64,000 nucleotides of DNA, taken from the NCBI GenBank assembly GCA_963700305.1, contig CAVOXB010000011.1, forward strand, positions 744,001-808,000, in the 5' to 3' direction. Within the stretch, counting starts at the first letter, position 1. Each line of letters begins with the position of its first letter. Made by a program: the position numbers and the translations under genes. The notes below the pieces were generated by a model, which saw only the letters and a program-made list of their open reading frames with translations, did no database searches and was not told where the DNA came from. This document shows positions 7,355 to 18,694 of this stretch, one piece after another. Origin of the DNA: Desulfomonile sp963700305. GTDB taxonomy: Bacteria > Desulfobacterota > Desulfomonilia > Desulfomonilales > Desulfomonilaceae.

Positions 7355-9279
7355 TTGCGCTCTGTCATGCTCTCCAACAGACGTCTGAGACTGAATCGAG
7401 AAATCCCCAGAAGGCGTGAAGCCTCCTGTTTGTTGCCGCCCGCGTGACGGAGACTCTCTTCGACCATCTCCTCTTTCAGGCTGCGAATGACTTCATCCAA
7501 CGAGGGAACAGGAGGAAACATCGTCGTCCAGCATCGATCAGCCGAGCAAGTTTCCGCTGAGTCAAGATAAGACCCGTCTATTCTGTTCCCTCGGGACATG
7601 ATGATTGACCGCTCGAGAAAATTTCGTAATTCTCGAACATTACCCGGCCAAGGATATAGGCTGAGCCTCCGGCGGGCCTTTTCGTCAAGGTCCGGGAGGC
7701 GTTGGAGCTGCATTTCAACCTTGAGCACACCCAGAATTTGCTCCACTAACGTCGGAATATCTTCGGTTCGTTCTCGAAGTGGCGGGACCTTCACCCAGAC
7801 AACGTTCAACCTGTGAAACAGATCAAGCCTGAAGCGGCCCGAGGAAACTTCCGCCTGAAGGTCTCTGTTGGTAGCCGCGAGTATTCTCGCGTTCACTTTG
7901 ATAGCTTTTCTACCTCCTAGCCGCGTGAATGTTCTGGTTTCCAGAAAGGTCAACAACTTTGCCTGGAGCTGCAACGAAAGCTCTCCGATTTCATTGAGGA
8001 GCAGCGTTCCTCCTTCTGCCAACTCTACCAGTCCCCTGGAACGCACGCTTGCCCCTGTAAATGCTCCTGCCTCGTGTCCGAAGAGCTCGGATTCCGCCAG
8101 TTCCAGGGGCACTCCGGCACAGTTCAGAGAAAAGAAAGGCCCTGCAGCCCTGTCTGAATGATCATGTATATAGCGAGCCAGGTAATCCTTACCAGTCCCG
8201 CTTTCTCCGGTTAAAAGCACCAGACTATCGGTAGTGGCCGCTAATCTGGCCGCCTCCAGGGTTTTTCGTATGGATTCCGAGGGATAATCGAGATACGACG
8301 GAAGCGATGCTTCAATCAAGTGTTTGCGGTCCGTGATGTCTCGCGACATTCCGCAGATGCCCACTATTGTCCCTACTGCGTTCCTTAGCGGGACCCTGAT
8401 GTCGTGAAAAGTGCGCTGAACCCCGTTGACAGGTCTGGTGTGTTCTTCCTCGACCGAATCTCCCGCCAAGACTCGAAGCTCCACTTCTTTGATATGCTTC
8501 GCTGCTCTATCTCCGTAAAAATCTTGTGCGCTCAATCCGACAATTTTCGATGATGGCAGACCAAGAAGCCTCTCCATTGCGGGATTCACATGGGTATATT
8601 CTTGGCTTAGATTCTTTATAAAAATGATGTCTCTGGCGCTTTCACATATGGCGCGGAAACGCTCTTCACTGCATCGTAGAGCTTCCTGCGCAACTTCCCT
8701 CTCCTTGATTTCAAGGCGGAGTCTTTCATTAGCAGCTTTGAGTTCAGCGGTTCGCTGTTCCACGCGCTTTTCAAGCTCTTTTCCTGCGCTGCGAAGGTCT
8801 TCTTCTGCTTGTTTCAAGGCCGTTATGTCTCGAGCTACGTGCACGCTTCCGATCAGGACGCTGTCTTTGCCGAAGATGGGGGATACGCTTACCTTGAACG
8901 TGCCGCCAAGCTTTTGATCGAAAATTTCCGCAAAGTGTTCTTGCCCGTCGTTCAATAGTTGTGAATGGGGGCAACATGCAATAGGCGCACTCGAACAATG
9001 AAGGACTTCGTAACAGTTCTTCCCGATAGTCTCTTGAGCCGGTGTTCCCAATGCTTCTGCCATAGCTTTGTTCATTCTCACTATCCTGTGACGATTATCA
9101 AGGATCATGATAGGATCAGGTATGGCATTGAATGTATGCTCCCATTCTCTCTGGATTTGAGAGAATCCTAGCGGTATGGTTTTCGGCGCACGGTCCGCTG
9201 CTTCCAGTTCAGCTACCTTCTGTCGCAAGTGCAGCAATTCTTGACGGAGGTGAGTGCTGTTCGCCTCATTGTTTGTCAT
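7345..9279 (-). CDS. PAS-domain sigma-54-dependent transcriptional activator
   Basis: A 644-aa enhancer-binding protein. Order: short coiled coil; PAS domain (about 45-155) with a cysteine cluster NCYEVLHC...ACCPHSQ; a helical linker; second PAS (about 205-315); AAA+ domain with Walker A GESGTGKD at 358-365, the sigma-54 loop GAFTGA at 405-410 and R-finger region; Fis-type helix-turn-helix at about 613-636. There is no receiver domain, so it should sense its signal directly through PAS. An oddity is N429 in Walker B (LLLNEIGE) in place of the usual Asp; the Glu is kept. Its position upstream of cydAB, with a sigma-54 promoter and dyads between them, suggests it controls the oxidase genes. The ATG has GAGG about 13 nt upstream. 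Confidence 0.88.
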   Translation of the reverse strand: MTNNEANSTHLRQELLHLRQKVAELEAADRAPKTIPLGFSQIQREWEHTFNAIPDPIMILDNRHRIVRMNKAMAEALGTPAQETIGKNCYEVLHCSSAPIACCPHSQLLNDGQEHFAEIFDQKLGGTFKVSVSPIFGKDSVLIGSVHVARDITALKQAEEDLRSAGKELEKRVEQRTAELKAANERLRLEIKEREVAQEALRCSEERFRAICESARDIIFIKNLSQEYTHVNPAMERLLGLPSSKIVGLSAQDFYGDRAAKHIKEVELRVLAGDSVEEEHTRPVNGVQRTFHDIRVPLRNAVGTIVGICGMSRDITDRKHLIEASLPSYLDYPSESIRKTLEAARLAATTDSLVLLTGESGTGKDYLARYIHDHSDRAAGPFFSLNCAGVPLELAESELFGHEAGAFTGASVRSRGLVELAEGGTLLLNEIGELSLQLQAKLLTFLETRTFTRLGGRKAIKVNARILAATNRDLQAEVSSGRFRLDLFHRLNVVWVKVPPLRERTEDIPTLVEQILGVLKVEMQLQRLPDLDEKARRRLSLYPWPGNVRELRNFLERSIIMSRGNRIDGSYLDSAETCSADRCWTTMFPPVPSLDEVIRSLKEEMVEESLRHAGGNKQEASRLLGISRFSLRRLLESMTERNRT

Positions 9280-9388
9280 AATCAGTTCTTTGCCTCATTT
9301 TTTTGCTGTCGAATGATAGGGGCATTCTTTTCGCGGATCAAGGGGAACGAAGGCTATGATCCTCCAGACGCTCGATGAACTCTGTTCG

Positions 9389-11639
9389 TTAAGGGCCCTG
9401 GATGACCCTTTTCAGTACTTCGCTGAGCTCTCTGACAGTATAAGGTTTGGCAACGACTCCGTCGAACAAATGTTTCTTATAGTCTGCCATGACAGGATCG
9501 CTGGAATAACCACTTGAAACAATGGCTTTGACATCAGGATCCATTTGCCGAAGCGCCTTTATTACTTGAGCTCCTCCCATACCTCCAGCAACGCTTAGGT
9601 CCAGGATAATTACATCAAAAGGGTCCGAAGAACTCTTGGCGCTTGTGTACATGCTGATAGCCTGTTCTCCATGTTCAGCGACTGACACGTCATATCCCAA
9701 GAAAGATAACAAATCCTTGGCAAGACGCCTTATTGGTTCCTCATCATCCATGAGTAGCACACGGCCTTTTCCGAAAACCGGAAGAGTGTCGGCATCAGTT
9801 TGAAAATGTCCCTTGTTTTGAGAGGCAGGAAGATAAACACTAAATGTGGTGCCCACATTCAATTGAGAGTTGACGGTGATCAAGCCGCCGTGTCTTTTGA
9901 TTATAGCGTAAGCAGTAGCTAAACCCAGGCCGCTTCCCTTGTTTTTTGTGGTGAAATAGGGATCGAATATTTTTGTAAGGTGCTCGGGAGATAAGCCTAT
10001 TCCTTGATCTTGGACTGAGACTCTCAAATAGTTTGCGGGAACTATCGGTAATTTGTCATCCTCGGTCACCCTTACATTGCGACCTGATACGCAAATAGAG
10101 CCGCCGTTTGGCATGGCCTCGATCGCATTGAGAACCAGATTTCCGAAAACCTGGCTTATCTGGCCTTCATCGACTTCGGCCCACCACAAATCATTGGGGA
10201 AATCTAATTCACAAGCCACTGTCGAATCCCAGAGCGCGGCAGCGCAGCCTTCCCGTGCGACTTTCGATATGTCAGCGGCCTTCATGACTGGGGCTCCGCC
10301 GCTGGAAAAGGTCAGCAATTGCTGAGTCAATCCCTGCGCCCTCAGGCACGACTTTTCCGCCAGAGATAACCTTTCGTGGATCTTGTCGCCGGGAAAGGCG
10401 CAAACCTTTGCCAGAGAAATGTTTCCCAGAATTGTGGTCAGAATATTATTGAAATCGTGAGCGATCCCTCCTGCAAGTAGGCCTACGGACTGAAGTTTGT
10501 CCAGCTTTATGAGTTTCTTCTTCCACTTTCCGTTTCTCAGTGATGTCGTTCATGAAATTCAAGGTAGCGGGGCTGCCTTCCCAATTGATAACAACCGCAC
10601 TTAGCTCGATCCACTTTACAGTCCCGTCTTCATGAATGACCCGAAAGCAAGAGGAACATGGAACCGGCTCTCCTCGCAGCCTTTTTCGGTAACGCTGCGC
10701 AACAGTTTCTCGGTCGTCCGGATGAATGAAATCCAGGAAAGGCCTCAATTTGAGCACTTCATCAGGATATCCAACAAGTTCTTTCACTCTGCCGTTCGTG
10801 AAAGTAGTGACTCCATCTTGGGCCACAGCAATTGCTTCGTTAGCATTCTCCACCACCAGACGATATTTTTCCTGGGATTCGAGAAGGGCTTCCTCAGCCC
10901 GTTTTCGTTCTGAAATGTCTCTAATGACTTCGCATACTTTTTTCTTACCCTTGGAGTCCACAAACACTACACTGGAGACCTCCGCCGGAAACGGAACATC
11001 ATTTTCTCGCTTATAATAAAGCTCTCCCATGAATCGGCCGCTTCTGTCTCTCTCCTCTAGGGCCGCAATCGCTCTGGGATCCGTCATATCGATAAAGCTG
11101 TCAGTGCCGATTTGGCAAAGCTCCTCTTTCGTTGTGCCGAGAATTCTGACAGCAGCAGAATTGGCTTCCAAGATTTTCCCATTAGTTTCGGTCAAGACCA
11201 TCGCATCAAAACTGTTTTCGAACACCGCTCGGAATTTTTCTTCGTTTTCTCTCAACTGCTTTTCCATTTTGTGCTTGTAAAGGGCCATCTCTACCGTGCC
11301 TTCCAGTTCCTCTGGAGTCACCGGTTTTGACAAATAGGCGAAGGGCTCTGTTATTTTGGCCCGTTCAAATAGGTCTTTCTTGGAATGAGCGGTGAGATAT
11401 ACGATTCCGGCTTCCACTTGGGATTTGATGCAGCCGGCAGCCTCGATTCCGTCCATTTGACCCTCGAGGACTATATCCATGAGAACCAAATCAGGGCAGG
11501 TCTCATCGGCTTTTCGGATGGCTTCCTCTCCCGAGGAGACTATGGAAACCACTTCATGTCCCAAGCTTTTCAAGAGTTGGGCGATATCGTCTGCGAGTAT
11601 GAGTTCGTCTTCAACAATCAGTATCCTTGACGCTGTCAT
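9389..11639 (-). CDS. Hybrid histidine kinase, REC-PAS-PAS-HisKA-HATPase-REC (frameshifted)
   Basis: About 750 aa if the frame is joined. Order: receiver domain (ILIVEDELILADDIAQLL, phospho-Asp in VLMDIVLEGQMDG), two PAS domains, an H-box (GGIAHDFNNIL), HATPase (GSGLGLATAYAIIKRHGG) and a C-terminal receiver (VLLMDDEEPIRRLAKDLL). The break is at 10514-10516: one extra T on the + strand ends the first frame after EEETHKAGQ, whereas the joined reading EEELIKLDKLQSVGLLAGG matches the family. The ATG at 11639 follows GGGGGGACCC and overlaps the end of the preceding gene by 29 nt, indicating translational coupling. It is the last gene of a three-gene signalling operon. The signal it senses is unknown. 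Confidence 0.82.
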
Positions 11640-12675
11640 AGGGTCCCCCCACCCGATGTTTACCCTTACTATTCTCGAATTCCAAACAGAATTTCGCTCC
11701 CTGGTCAGAAGTAACTTCAATTTTTCCCGCAATCTGCTGCGCAAAAGTCTTCACAAGATTCAAACCGAAAGAATCAGGGCTGGAAATATTCACCCCTTTA
11801 GGCATACCAATACCGCTGTCGGTTACAATCAGTTCGAATGAATTTTCAGGCTTAGCCTGAAGTGTAATAGTTATCTCGCCTCCACAATCATGCGGGAACG
11901 CATGTTTGAAGCAGTTTGAGAGCAGCTCTGTTAATATGATCCCCACAGGTACCACTGTCTCGAGCCCGAGGTAAACCTCTTCAAGATTCCTCACAACACG
12001 TACGGCTTTGCCGAGTGTTTTGAATGATACAAGAAGATGATCCACGAGATTGTCAATGTACTCATTCATTTTCAACTCGGCCAAATTCTCGGTCTGATAG
12101 AGTTTTTCGTGGGCTAACGCCATGGACTTTATCCGGTTCTGGGTGTCTTTGAACATCTGGCGGTGAAATTCGTCAGTGGTATATCTGGACTGCAAGCTTA
12201 GAAGGCTGCTGACTATGGCCAAATTGTTTTTGACGCGATGGTGGATTTCTCGAAGCAAAATCTCTTTTTCTCGCAGAGATGATTTGATCCTGTCCTGCGC
12301 GGTTTTCATCTTGAGCAAAGAAGCCACACGAACCTGGAGTTCCAGCATGTCAATTGGCTTGCTGATGAAATCATTGGCTCCGGATTCAACTGCCCGGAGT
12401 CTATCTTGTTTGCTGTCGAGGATGGTAACCATAATAATAGGAACATCGCCGAATTCAGGATGATCCCTCATTCGATGCGCTATTTCAAACCCGTCGATCA
12501 TCGGCATCATGACGTCCAGCAGCACCAAATCAACATCTTGATTGAGTTTTTCCAGGGCCTCTAGTCCGCTATATGCGACTCTCGCTTCGTAACCGAGCGA
12601 TTCCAGCATGTTCTTAAGAAGCTCGACGTTTTGGCGGTCATCGTCGATCACGAGAATACTTTTTAGAGAGAACAT
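11611..12675 (-). CDS. Receiver plus HisKA_2-type histidine kinase
   Basis: About 354 aa from the ATG at 12675, which has GAGGG 7 nt upstream; an in-frame start at 12732 would overlap the previous gene. The N-terminal receiver (ILVIDDDRQNVELLKNML, VLLDVMMPMIDGFE, FISKP) is followed by a HisKA_2 phosphoacceptor (LLREIHHRVKNNLAIVSSLL) and an HATPase domain (ELLSNCFKHAFP, DSGIGMP). Kinases of this class often feed response regulators with output domains elsewhere. It lies between two hybrid kinases with overlapping or near-abutting ends, so the three proteins probably act in one phosphorelay. Confidence 0.88.
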   Translation of the reverse strand: MFSLKSILVIDDDRQNVELLKNMLESLGYEARVAYSGLEALEKLNQDVDLVLLDVMMPMIDGFEIAHRMRDHPEFGDVPIIMVTILDSKQDRLRAVESGANDFISKPIDMLELQVRVASLLKMKTAQDRIKSSLREKEILLREIHHRVKNNLAIVSSLLSLQSRYTTDEFHRQMFKDTQNRIKSMALAHEKLYQTENLAELKMNEYIDNLVDHLLVSFKTLGKAVRVVRNLEEVYLGLETVVPVGIILTELLSNCFKHAFPHDCGGEITITLQAKPENSFELIVTDSGIGMPKGVNISSPDSFGLNLVKTFAQQIAGKIEVTSDQGAKFCLEFENSKGKHRVGGPYDSVKDTDC

Positions 12676-12706
12676 ATGGATCCCTCGCAATGAAATATTC
12701 CGATTG

Positions 12707-15700
12707 TCATCCGTTTGCAACGTGTCTGTCAACCAAGGTTTTCACTACATTACAGAATTCCGCCTTATCTAGAGGTTTAGATAGATACCAGTCGCACCCC
12801 GCTTCCAAGGTCTTCGGTTCGTCGCCTCTCATAGCGTGGGCGGTGACAGCGACAACAGGAATATGACTCGTACTAGGGTTCCGTTTGAGAATGCGGGTCG
12901 CTGTAAGTCCATCCATTCCAGGAAGCGATATGTCCATCAAGATGAGATCAGGCCTCTCTTCCTGGGCCAAGCGTATTCCTTTCTCGGCGTTCGAGGCCTG
13001 CAACACGGTATAGGATTGTTCCTTGAGCAGGCCGGTGGTAAGCCTCATATTGGCTTCATTGTCCTCTATCACTAGAATTCTGGCTGGAAGACCGGCTTCG
13101 TCTTTCTGTGCAGGACTCGAAGTCCTTGATTCCTCCGAATGTAGGGCTTTTTCGTCGCTCTGTTCTGCCACGAGAAGAGGGATGACAAACTTGAACGTGC
13201 TGCCTTTTCCTTCGCCCTCGCTTTCAACCCAGATACGGCCATTATGAAGCCTGACAAGATCTCTCGTTAACGCCAGCCCCAGTCCCGTCCCCCGCTGTTG
13301 CCGGGCCAGTGAGGAGTCCACCTGCTCGAATGGTTCAAAAACTCGCTCCTGGTCTTCGCGTTTAATTCCAATGCCCGTATCTGATACACTTATGGCAAGA
13401 TTGTCCTCTTGTCTGCTTGCCTTGACTAATATGCTGCCGCCGTCTTGCGTGAACTTCGCGGCATTCGAAAGGAGGTTTACCACTATCTGTCTAAGTTTGA
13501 CCTCATCTACCATGATGCTCAAGCTTTCGAGGCCGTCCCTGATATCGAGATTAAGTTCCATCCTGTGTTTCATCGCCTTTTGCTTTATCATTGTGACGGC
13601 GTATTTCAGCAATTGTCCCAAGTTTACCTTTGAGAAATGAAGATCCATCTTACCCGACTCGACTTTCGCAAGATCCAGTATGTCATTTATCAATTGGAGC
13701 AGATGATGGCCGCCAATAAAAATCTCACTCACATACTGAAGTTGCTTGTCATTGAGTTTTCCGCCCCATTGATCCGTGAGCAATTGAGAGAAGCCGATGA
13801 TTGCATTCAGCGGAGTCCGGAGCTCGTGACTCATGTTAGCCAGGAACTCGCTTTTTGCGCGATTGGCTGCTTCCGCATCTATCTTAGCCGTGTATAGGGC
13901 TTGTTGGGCACGCTGCCGAACTTCTATTTCTCGGTTTAGTTCTTCATTGGAGCTTTGCAGTTCGGAGGTTCGTTCTGCGACCAGCTGCTCCATACGTTCG
14001 TACAGTTGAGCGTTTTCCAGAGAAATGGCAGCCTGAGAACACAGGACTCTCAATATTTCAAGACGCTCCGGTGTGAATGTGTGAGTCGCCAAATTGTTTT
14101 CCAAATAGAGCATTCCCGTGATTTTTCCCTGATGAATCAGAGGGGTGCACAGTATGGACTTGGGCTTGTTCGAGACCACGTATGGGTCTGCGGTAAAGGC
14201 TCCTTCCCGGACAGCGTCATTCAGGACTAGACTTTCCATCGTGCGGCTAACATAATTAATAATGGCGTGAGAAAGCTCGGAACAGTCTTCGACCGGGACT
14301 GATTTCAAGACCGGACTGACGTCGTGGTCCACCCGGGCCTCTGCTCTCATCATGAGCATGTTCTTGGACTGCAGAATGAGAAACCCTTTTTGAGCGCCTG
14401 CGGCTTCTATAACAATATTCATTAACTTGTCTATGAGTTTTTCAAGTACCGATCTCTCCGGATATAGCCTGTGAAGCCTTTGTCACTGAAGCCAAATCCA
14501 AATTCAGGTCGAAATCCGTAGAGGGCGAGGACGCGATTCGATCTGTGTGAGAATGAGTTCCTGTGTCAGAGTAACCCATGAGCAAAAGGCGGTATTTTTC
14601 ATCCAGAATTTTGACCTTTGCTAGCGCTCCCCATTTTTCATAGCAATAACGAGCGTCCAACAAAAAGGATCGCCCTTTATCGATTTCACCTCGTGACAGA
14701 TGAAATTTTGCCGCCAGTTCGTTAGCCAGAGCTTCCTCATTGACATATTCGTTTTCTCTAGCCAGCTTTATAGCTTGTTGATAGCACTTTTCAGCCTTGT
14801 CGTATTGACCCACAACTTTGAAACGCTCGGCTTCCACGAGCATGAACTTGTGCATATGGTTCATTGGGCCGTGATGGGCCCATTTCTTCATTTTTCTTTG
14901 ATTGCTCCGCGCTTTGCCGAGCACGGCCTTCTCGCTCACGCCTGTATTCGGCTCACAAGCTGCCAATCTAGCTAGAGAATCATAGAAATAGAAAACTGGA
15001 ACTGCGGGCGTGCCTGGGACTCCATCCAGGTGTTCGGCGGCCTTGGCGGCATTCTCTGTAGCCAAGTCGTACTTCTCGAAGAGATAGCAAAGAACAAGCT
15101 TATTCAAATAAATGACACAGATAGCGCTTCTATCATTTGCGGCCTGATGAATCGGTAGCATCTTACGCTCGTCAAATGCCTCGCCGATCAGTCTGCATGG
15201 GTCATTTGATTGCCCCATTAAATTGAGGACAGCCTGTCGAAATATCACAAGAAGGCGGAGCGCTGATTCGTGTTTGATCTTGCGAATCTCATCACAATAA
15301 TAGGCCATTTCTTTTGCGACTTCCGGCAATTCTTTTCCCACGCGGAACAGGCCGGAGCAATACATGTAAGCGCAATGGGCCGCTTCTTCAAAACCGCCGC
15401 ATTCCAGGCCGATCCTGTAGGCTTCAATCAGGGGCTTAAGCTGTTTTGCGTAGTGTTCCTTCCAGGGTTTAACAAAGAAATGGACCACCTCCACAGTGTT
15501 CACTCTGGCCCCACTGGTAGTGAAACGCTCAAGTAGATTCATGGCCAAGCCGCCGAAACGGTAGCCGTTGTCAATATCTCCAACTATACCGCAGAGAAGC
15601 ATTCCATAGGTGCCATATGCCATCGCAGACTCGGGGGCGTTCCCGTATTTCGCGGATAAGTTGACCGATTGCGAAATGAGAATAGGGCACAACATGGGTT

Positions 15701-18440
15701 GAGCTGCGTACGCTGCCTTTCCCATACTGGACATTATCCGGACTGCGGCAAGACTTTTCAGATCCGTCATTTGCGGAAGCTCCGCAATTGATTCGATTTT
15801 CTTCCCGAACAAGATCCACTTTGTCTTCAGCAGAGCGAGGGCCACATTCAATTTGGAAGGGTTTTCAGGGATATTCACGCCGAGCATTCGTAACACACTG
15901 AGAGCAGTCTTCACTGCATCCAACATGTTGTAATTGGCTATGGCAGCCTGAATTCTGATTTCGTATACCTTTGTTTTGTCGATGATATCTCTAGCCTTAT
16001 CCAGGACCTCGGAGGACAACCGTTCCATGGCTTCAAAATCACCTGTCAAATATGCGGCCTCTGTAGCGAGAACATGCAGTTGGAGCGCCAGGTCATACCA
16101 ACTTGCCCAGGCATGTTCACCCAAGGCAATCAGGCCTGCCTTGAAATACTTGAAAGCGGCTTCGTAGGCTGCAGATCCTTTTGCTTTTTTCCCCGCCCTT
16201 AGATTGAGTTCAGCCAATTGATGTCGCTCATGCCGCCGGTGGATAAGGTCAAGGCCGAAATTCAACTGATTGACTATATCGAATACTCTTTCTTCCAACT
16301 TATCATCGGGAATTTTGTTCAGAAGTGAACTTCCCACCCTCAGGTGGACAGCTGCTTTTTCAGAGTCCTTTATCATGGAGTAAGCGGCCTGCTGGACCCT
16401 ATCATGGCAAAATCTCAATTGTGCGGTAGACTTTTCTGCGTCCGGCACGACATGTCCCGATGCGACATTCAGAGGCAGCGCCAAACCCTCGGCTACCGCC
16501 GGCATGAGACTCCGGAGTACCTCACTCTGACTCTTTTCCTGAACAATGGCCAGGGCGTCGAGCTCGAAGGTATTCCCCATACACGCGGCCAGCTTGAGCG
16601 CATCTTGGACTTCATCGCCTAACCTCTTGATCTTTTCGGCCATGAGTTCCACGACATTGTCGGTGATTCCTCGCTCCTGAATTTGATCCAGGTCCCACTC
16701 CCATACCCCTTTCTGTGGGAGAAACCGCAACAGTTTTTCCAGGTAGAGAGATTTTAGGAATTCGTTTACATGAAACGGATTTCCACCAGTTTTGTTAAAT
16801 ACAAGCAGCGCTAATGAAGTCACGGCATCTTCGTCCACACGCAACGTGTCTGCGCAAAGCTTGGCCACATATTCGAGGTCAAGCGAATCCAGACGAATGT
16901 TGTCAATGCTATGGCCTTCGTTTAACAGCTTCTGGATGGTAAGGTTCAGTGGATGCGACGGGCCTATTCTCTTGTATCTGTAGGCACCGATCAGCAGGAG
17001 GTATTTTGTTTCCTCGTCGCCGATTATCAACTCCAACAAATTCAGGGAAGCGGAGTCCGCCCATTGAAGATCATCAAGAAATATTGCCAGAGGATGCCCG
17101 GGTTTACAAAACACCCGAAGGAATTTTTGAAACAGAAGATTGAATCGGTTTCTATATTCCTGCGGCTCAACATTCGGAAGCTGCGGCTGAGGTCCAATAA
17201 TGAGTTCAAGCTCTGGAACAACGTCAATGACAATACGGCCGCTATTCCCCAGAGCATCAAGCAACTCTTTCCGCCATTGTGCGAGGGAATTTTCTGTTTC
17301 TGTTAAGATCTGGCGGACCATTCCACGGAAAGCCGCTGCCACTGCTTCGTAAGGAATATCATGATGAAATTGCTCAAATTTTCCGGATATAAATCGCAAA
17401 GGCTGATGAGGATCGGGTTTACAGACTTCGTTTGCCAGAGCTGTTTTGCCTATCCCAGCGCTTCCGGAGATTAAAACTACCTCCTTGGAACCTTTGCTGA
17501 TCTTTTCGAGCGCCTTTCCAAGCGCTGCTGTTTCCCGATCCCGGCCGTAGAGTTTTTCGGGGACCTGAAATTTCTCGGGCCTGTCCTGTAACGCAAGAGG
17601 GAAATTTTCGATCGTCCCGTGAGTTTCGAGCTGCCTCAGGCATTCCTGCAAATCCGATTTCAATCCCCACGCGCTTTGATAGCGACCGTCAGGAGTCTTG
17701 GAAAGCAATTTCATGACCAAGTCCGAAAGAGCGTGCGGAATTGAAGACTTCAGCTCGGACGGGCGCGCAGGCACGCGCGCTATATGCGAATGGATCAATT
17801 CCAACGAATCGGATCCATCAAAAGGAGGCCTCCCGCAGAGAAGTTCGTAAAGAGTCGCACCGAAAGAATAGTAATCAGTCCGATAATCCACCCAGCGGTT
17901 TGTTCTCCCTGTTTGTTCAGGCGAGGTGTACTGCAATGTACCTTCGAAGCGAGTCTCCTCAAGAGTGGCGTGTTCGCGAGAGAAGATGCCTGCAAGATCA
18001 AAATCGATGATTTTGAGTTTTCCGCTTTCCCGATGGAGGACTATGTTGCTCGGATTGATGTCTTTATGAATGATATTCGCAGAGTGGAGTTCGCCGACAA
18101 TATCCACTAAGCGCACAGAAAGCCGAACCACGTCGGTCGCTGTCAAAGATTCATTCCTAATGAACCTATCGAGAGAGTAACCGCCGAAGTCTTCCAGCAC
18201 CAACATCGGGCCGTTTCCGTGATCTTCAAGCCCGAATGCCTTTATTATGCCGTCAGAATTCAGACTTTGGAGAATCGCGTATTCGCGTTTTCGTGCTGCG
18301 ATCTCTTCTAAAAGTGGTCGTTCTTTGGATAATGACTTGAGGATAACCGGTCCAAGGCCTTCCCTGACGGCTCGGTACACAATTGATCTGGGGCCTTCAT
18401 AGATCGTCTCGACGACTTGATAGCCTGGAATTTGACGCAT
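12707..18440 (-). CDS. Ser/Thr kinase-AAA ATPase-GAF-hybrid histidine kinase (frameshifted)
   Basis: One protein of roughly 1,900 aa. Order: protein-kinase-like domain (HKDINPSNIV, IDFDLAG, YTSPEQTGR; the glycine loop is weak), predicted AAA/NACHT-like ATPase (GSAGIGKTAL, IFLDDLQWAD), long helical TPR-like region, GAF domain, HisKA (FLANMSHELRTPLNAIIGF), HATPase (GTGLGLALTRDLV) and a receiver (ILMDISLPGMDG). The join is at about 14449: one extra G ends the first frame at ASQAISGEIGT, while the joined reading SGEIVLEKLIDKLMNIV is the conserved linker of this family. The ATG at 18440 has AGGGAAA nearby; the frame continues upstream without support. This architecture occurs in bacteria with many signalling genes. 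Its input is unknown. Confidence 0.82.
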
Positions 18441-18694
18441 ATTCGTTTCCCTGCACCACGAAATACTTCGAGAATGGTTCACGGGAATGCGATTGAATTG
18501 CCTGCTGAAACCGGCGCTCCCACCTAACCCCCTGACACAGGTCTGAACAGGTGACGGTCCTACCGTTCCCCCCCGATTCATTCGCTGTATGGGTGGTGTT
18601 CTGAGTAACTGAATCAACTTTACCACACTTCAGGCACAGTAGTCATCTCGATATGTTCAGAAATTCCGATCAACCGGAACGCGGACAGTCAGGG

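Noticed and set aside
7195..7419. A 74-codon open frame on the + strand
   Set aside because: It overlaps the candidate activator sites and the 3' end of the sigma-54 activator gene, has no ribosome-binding site and no recognisable domain.
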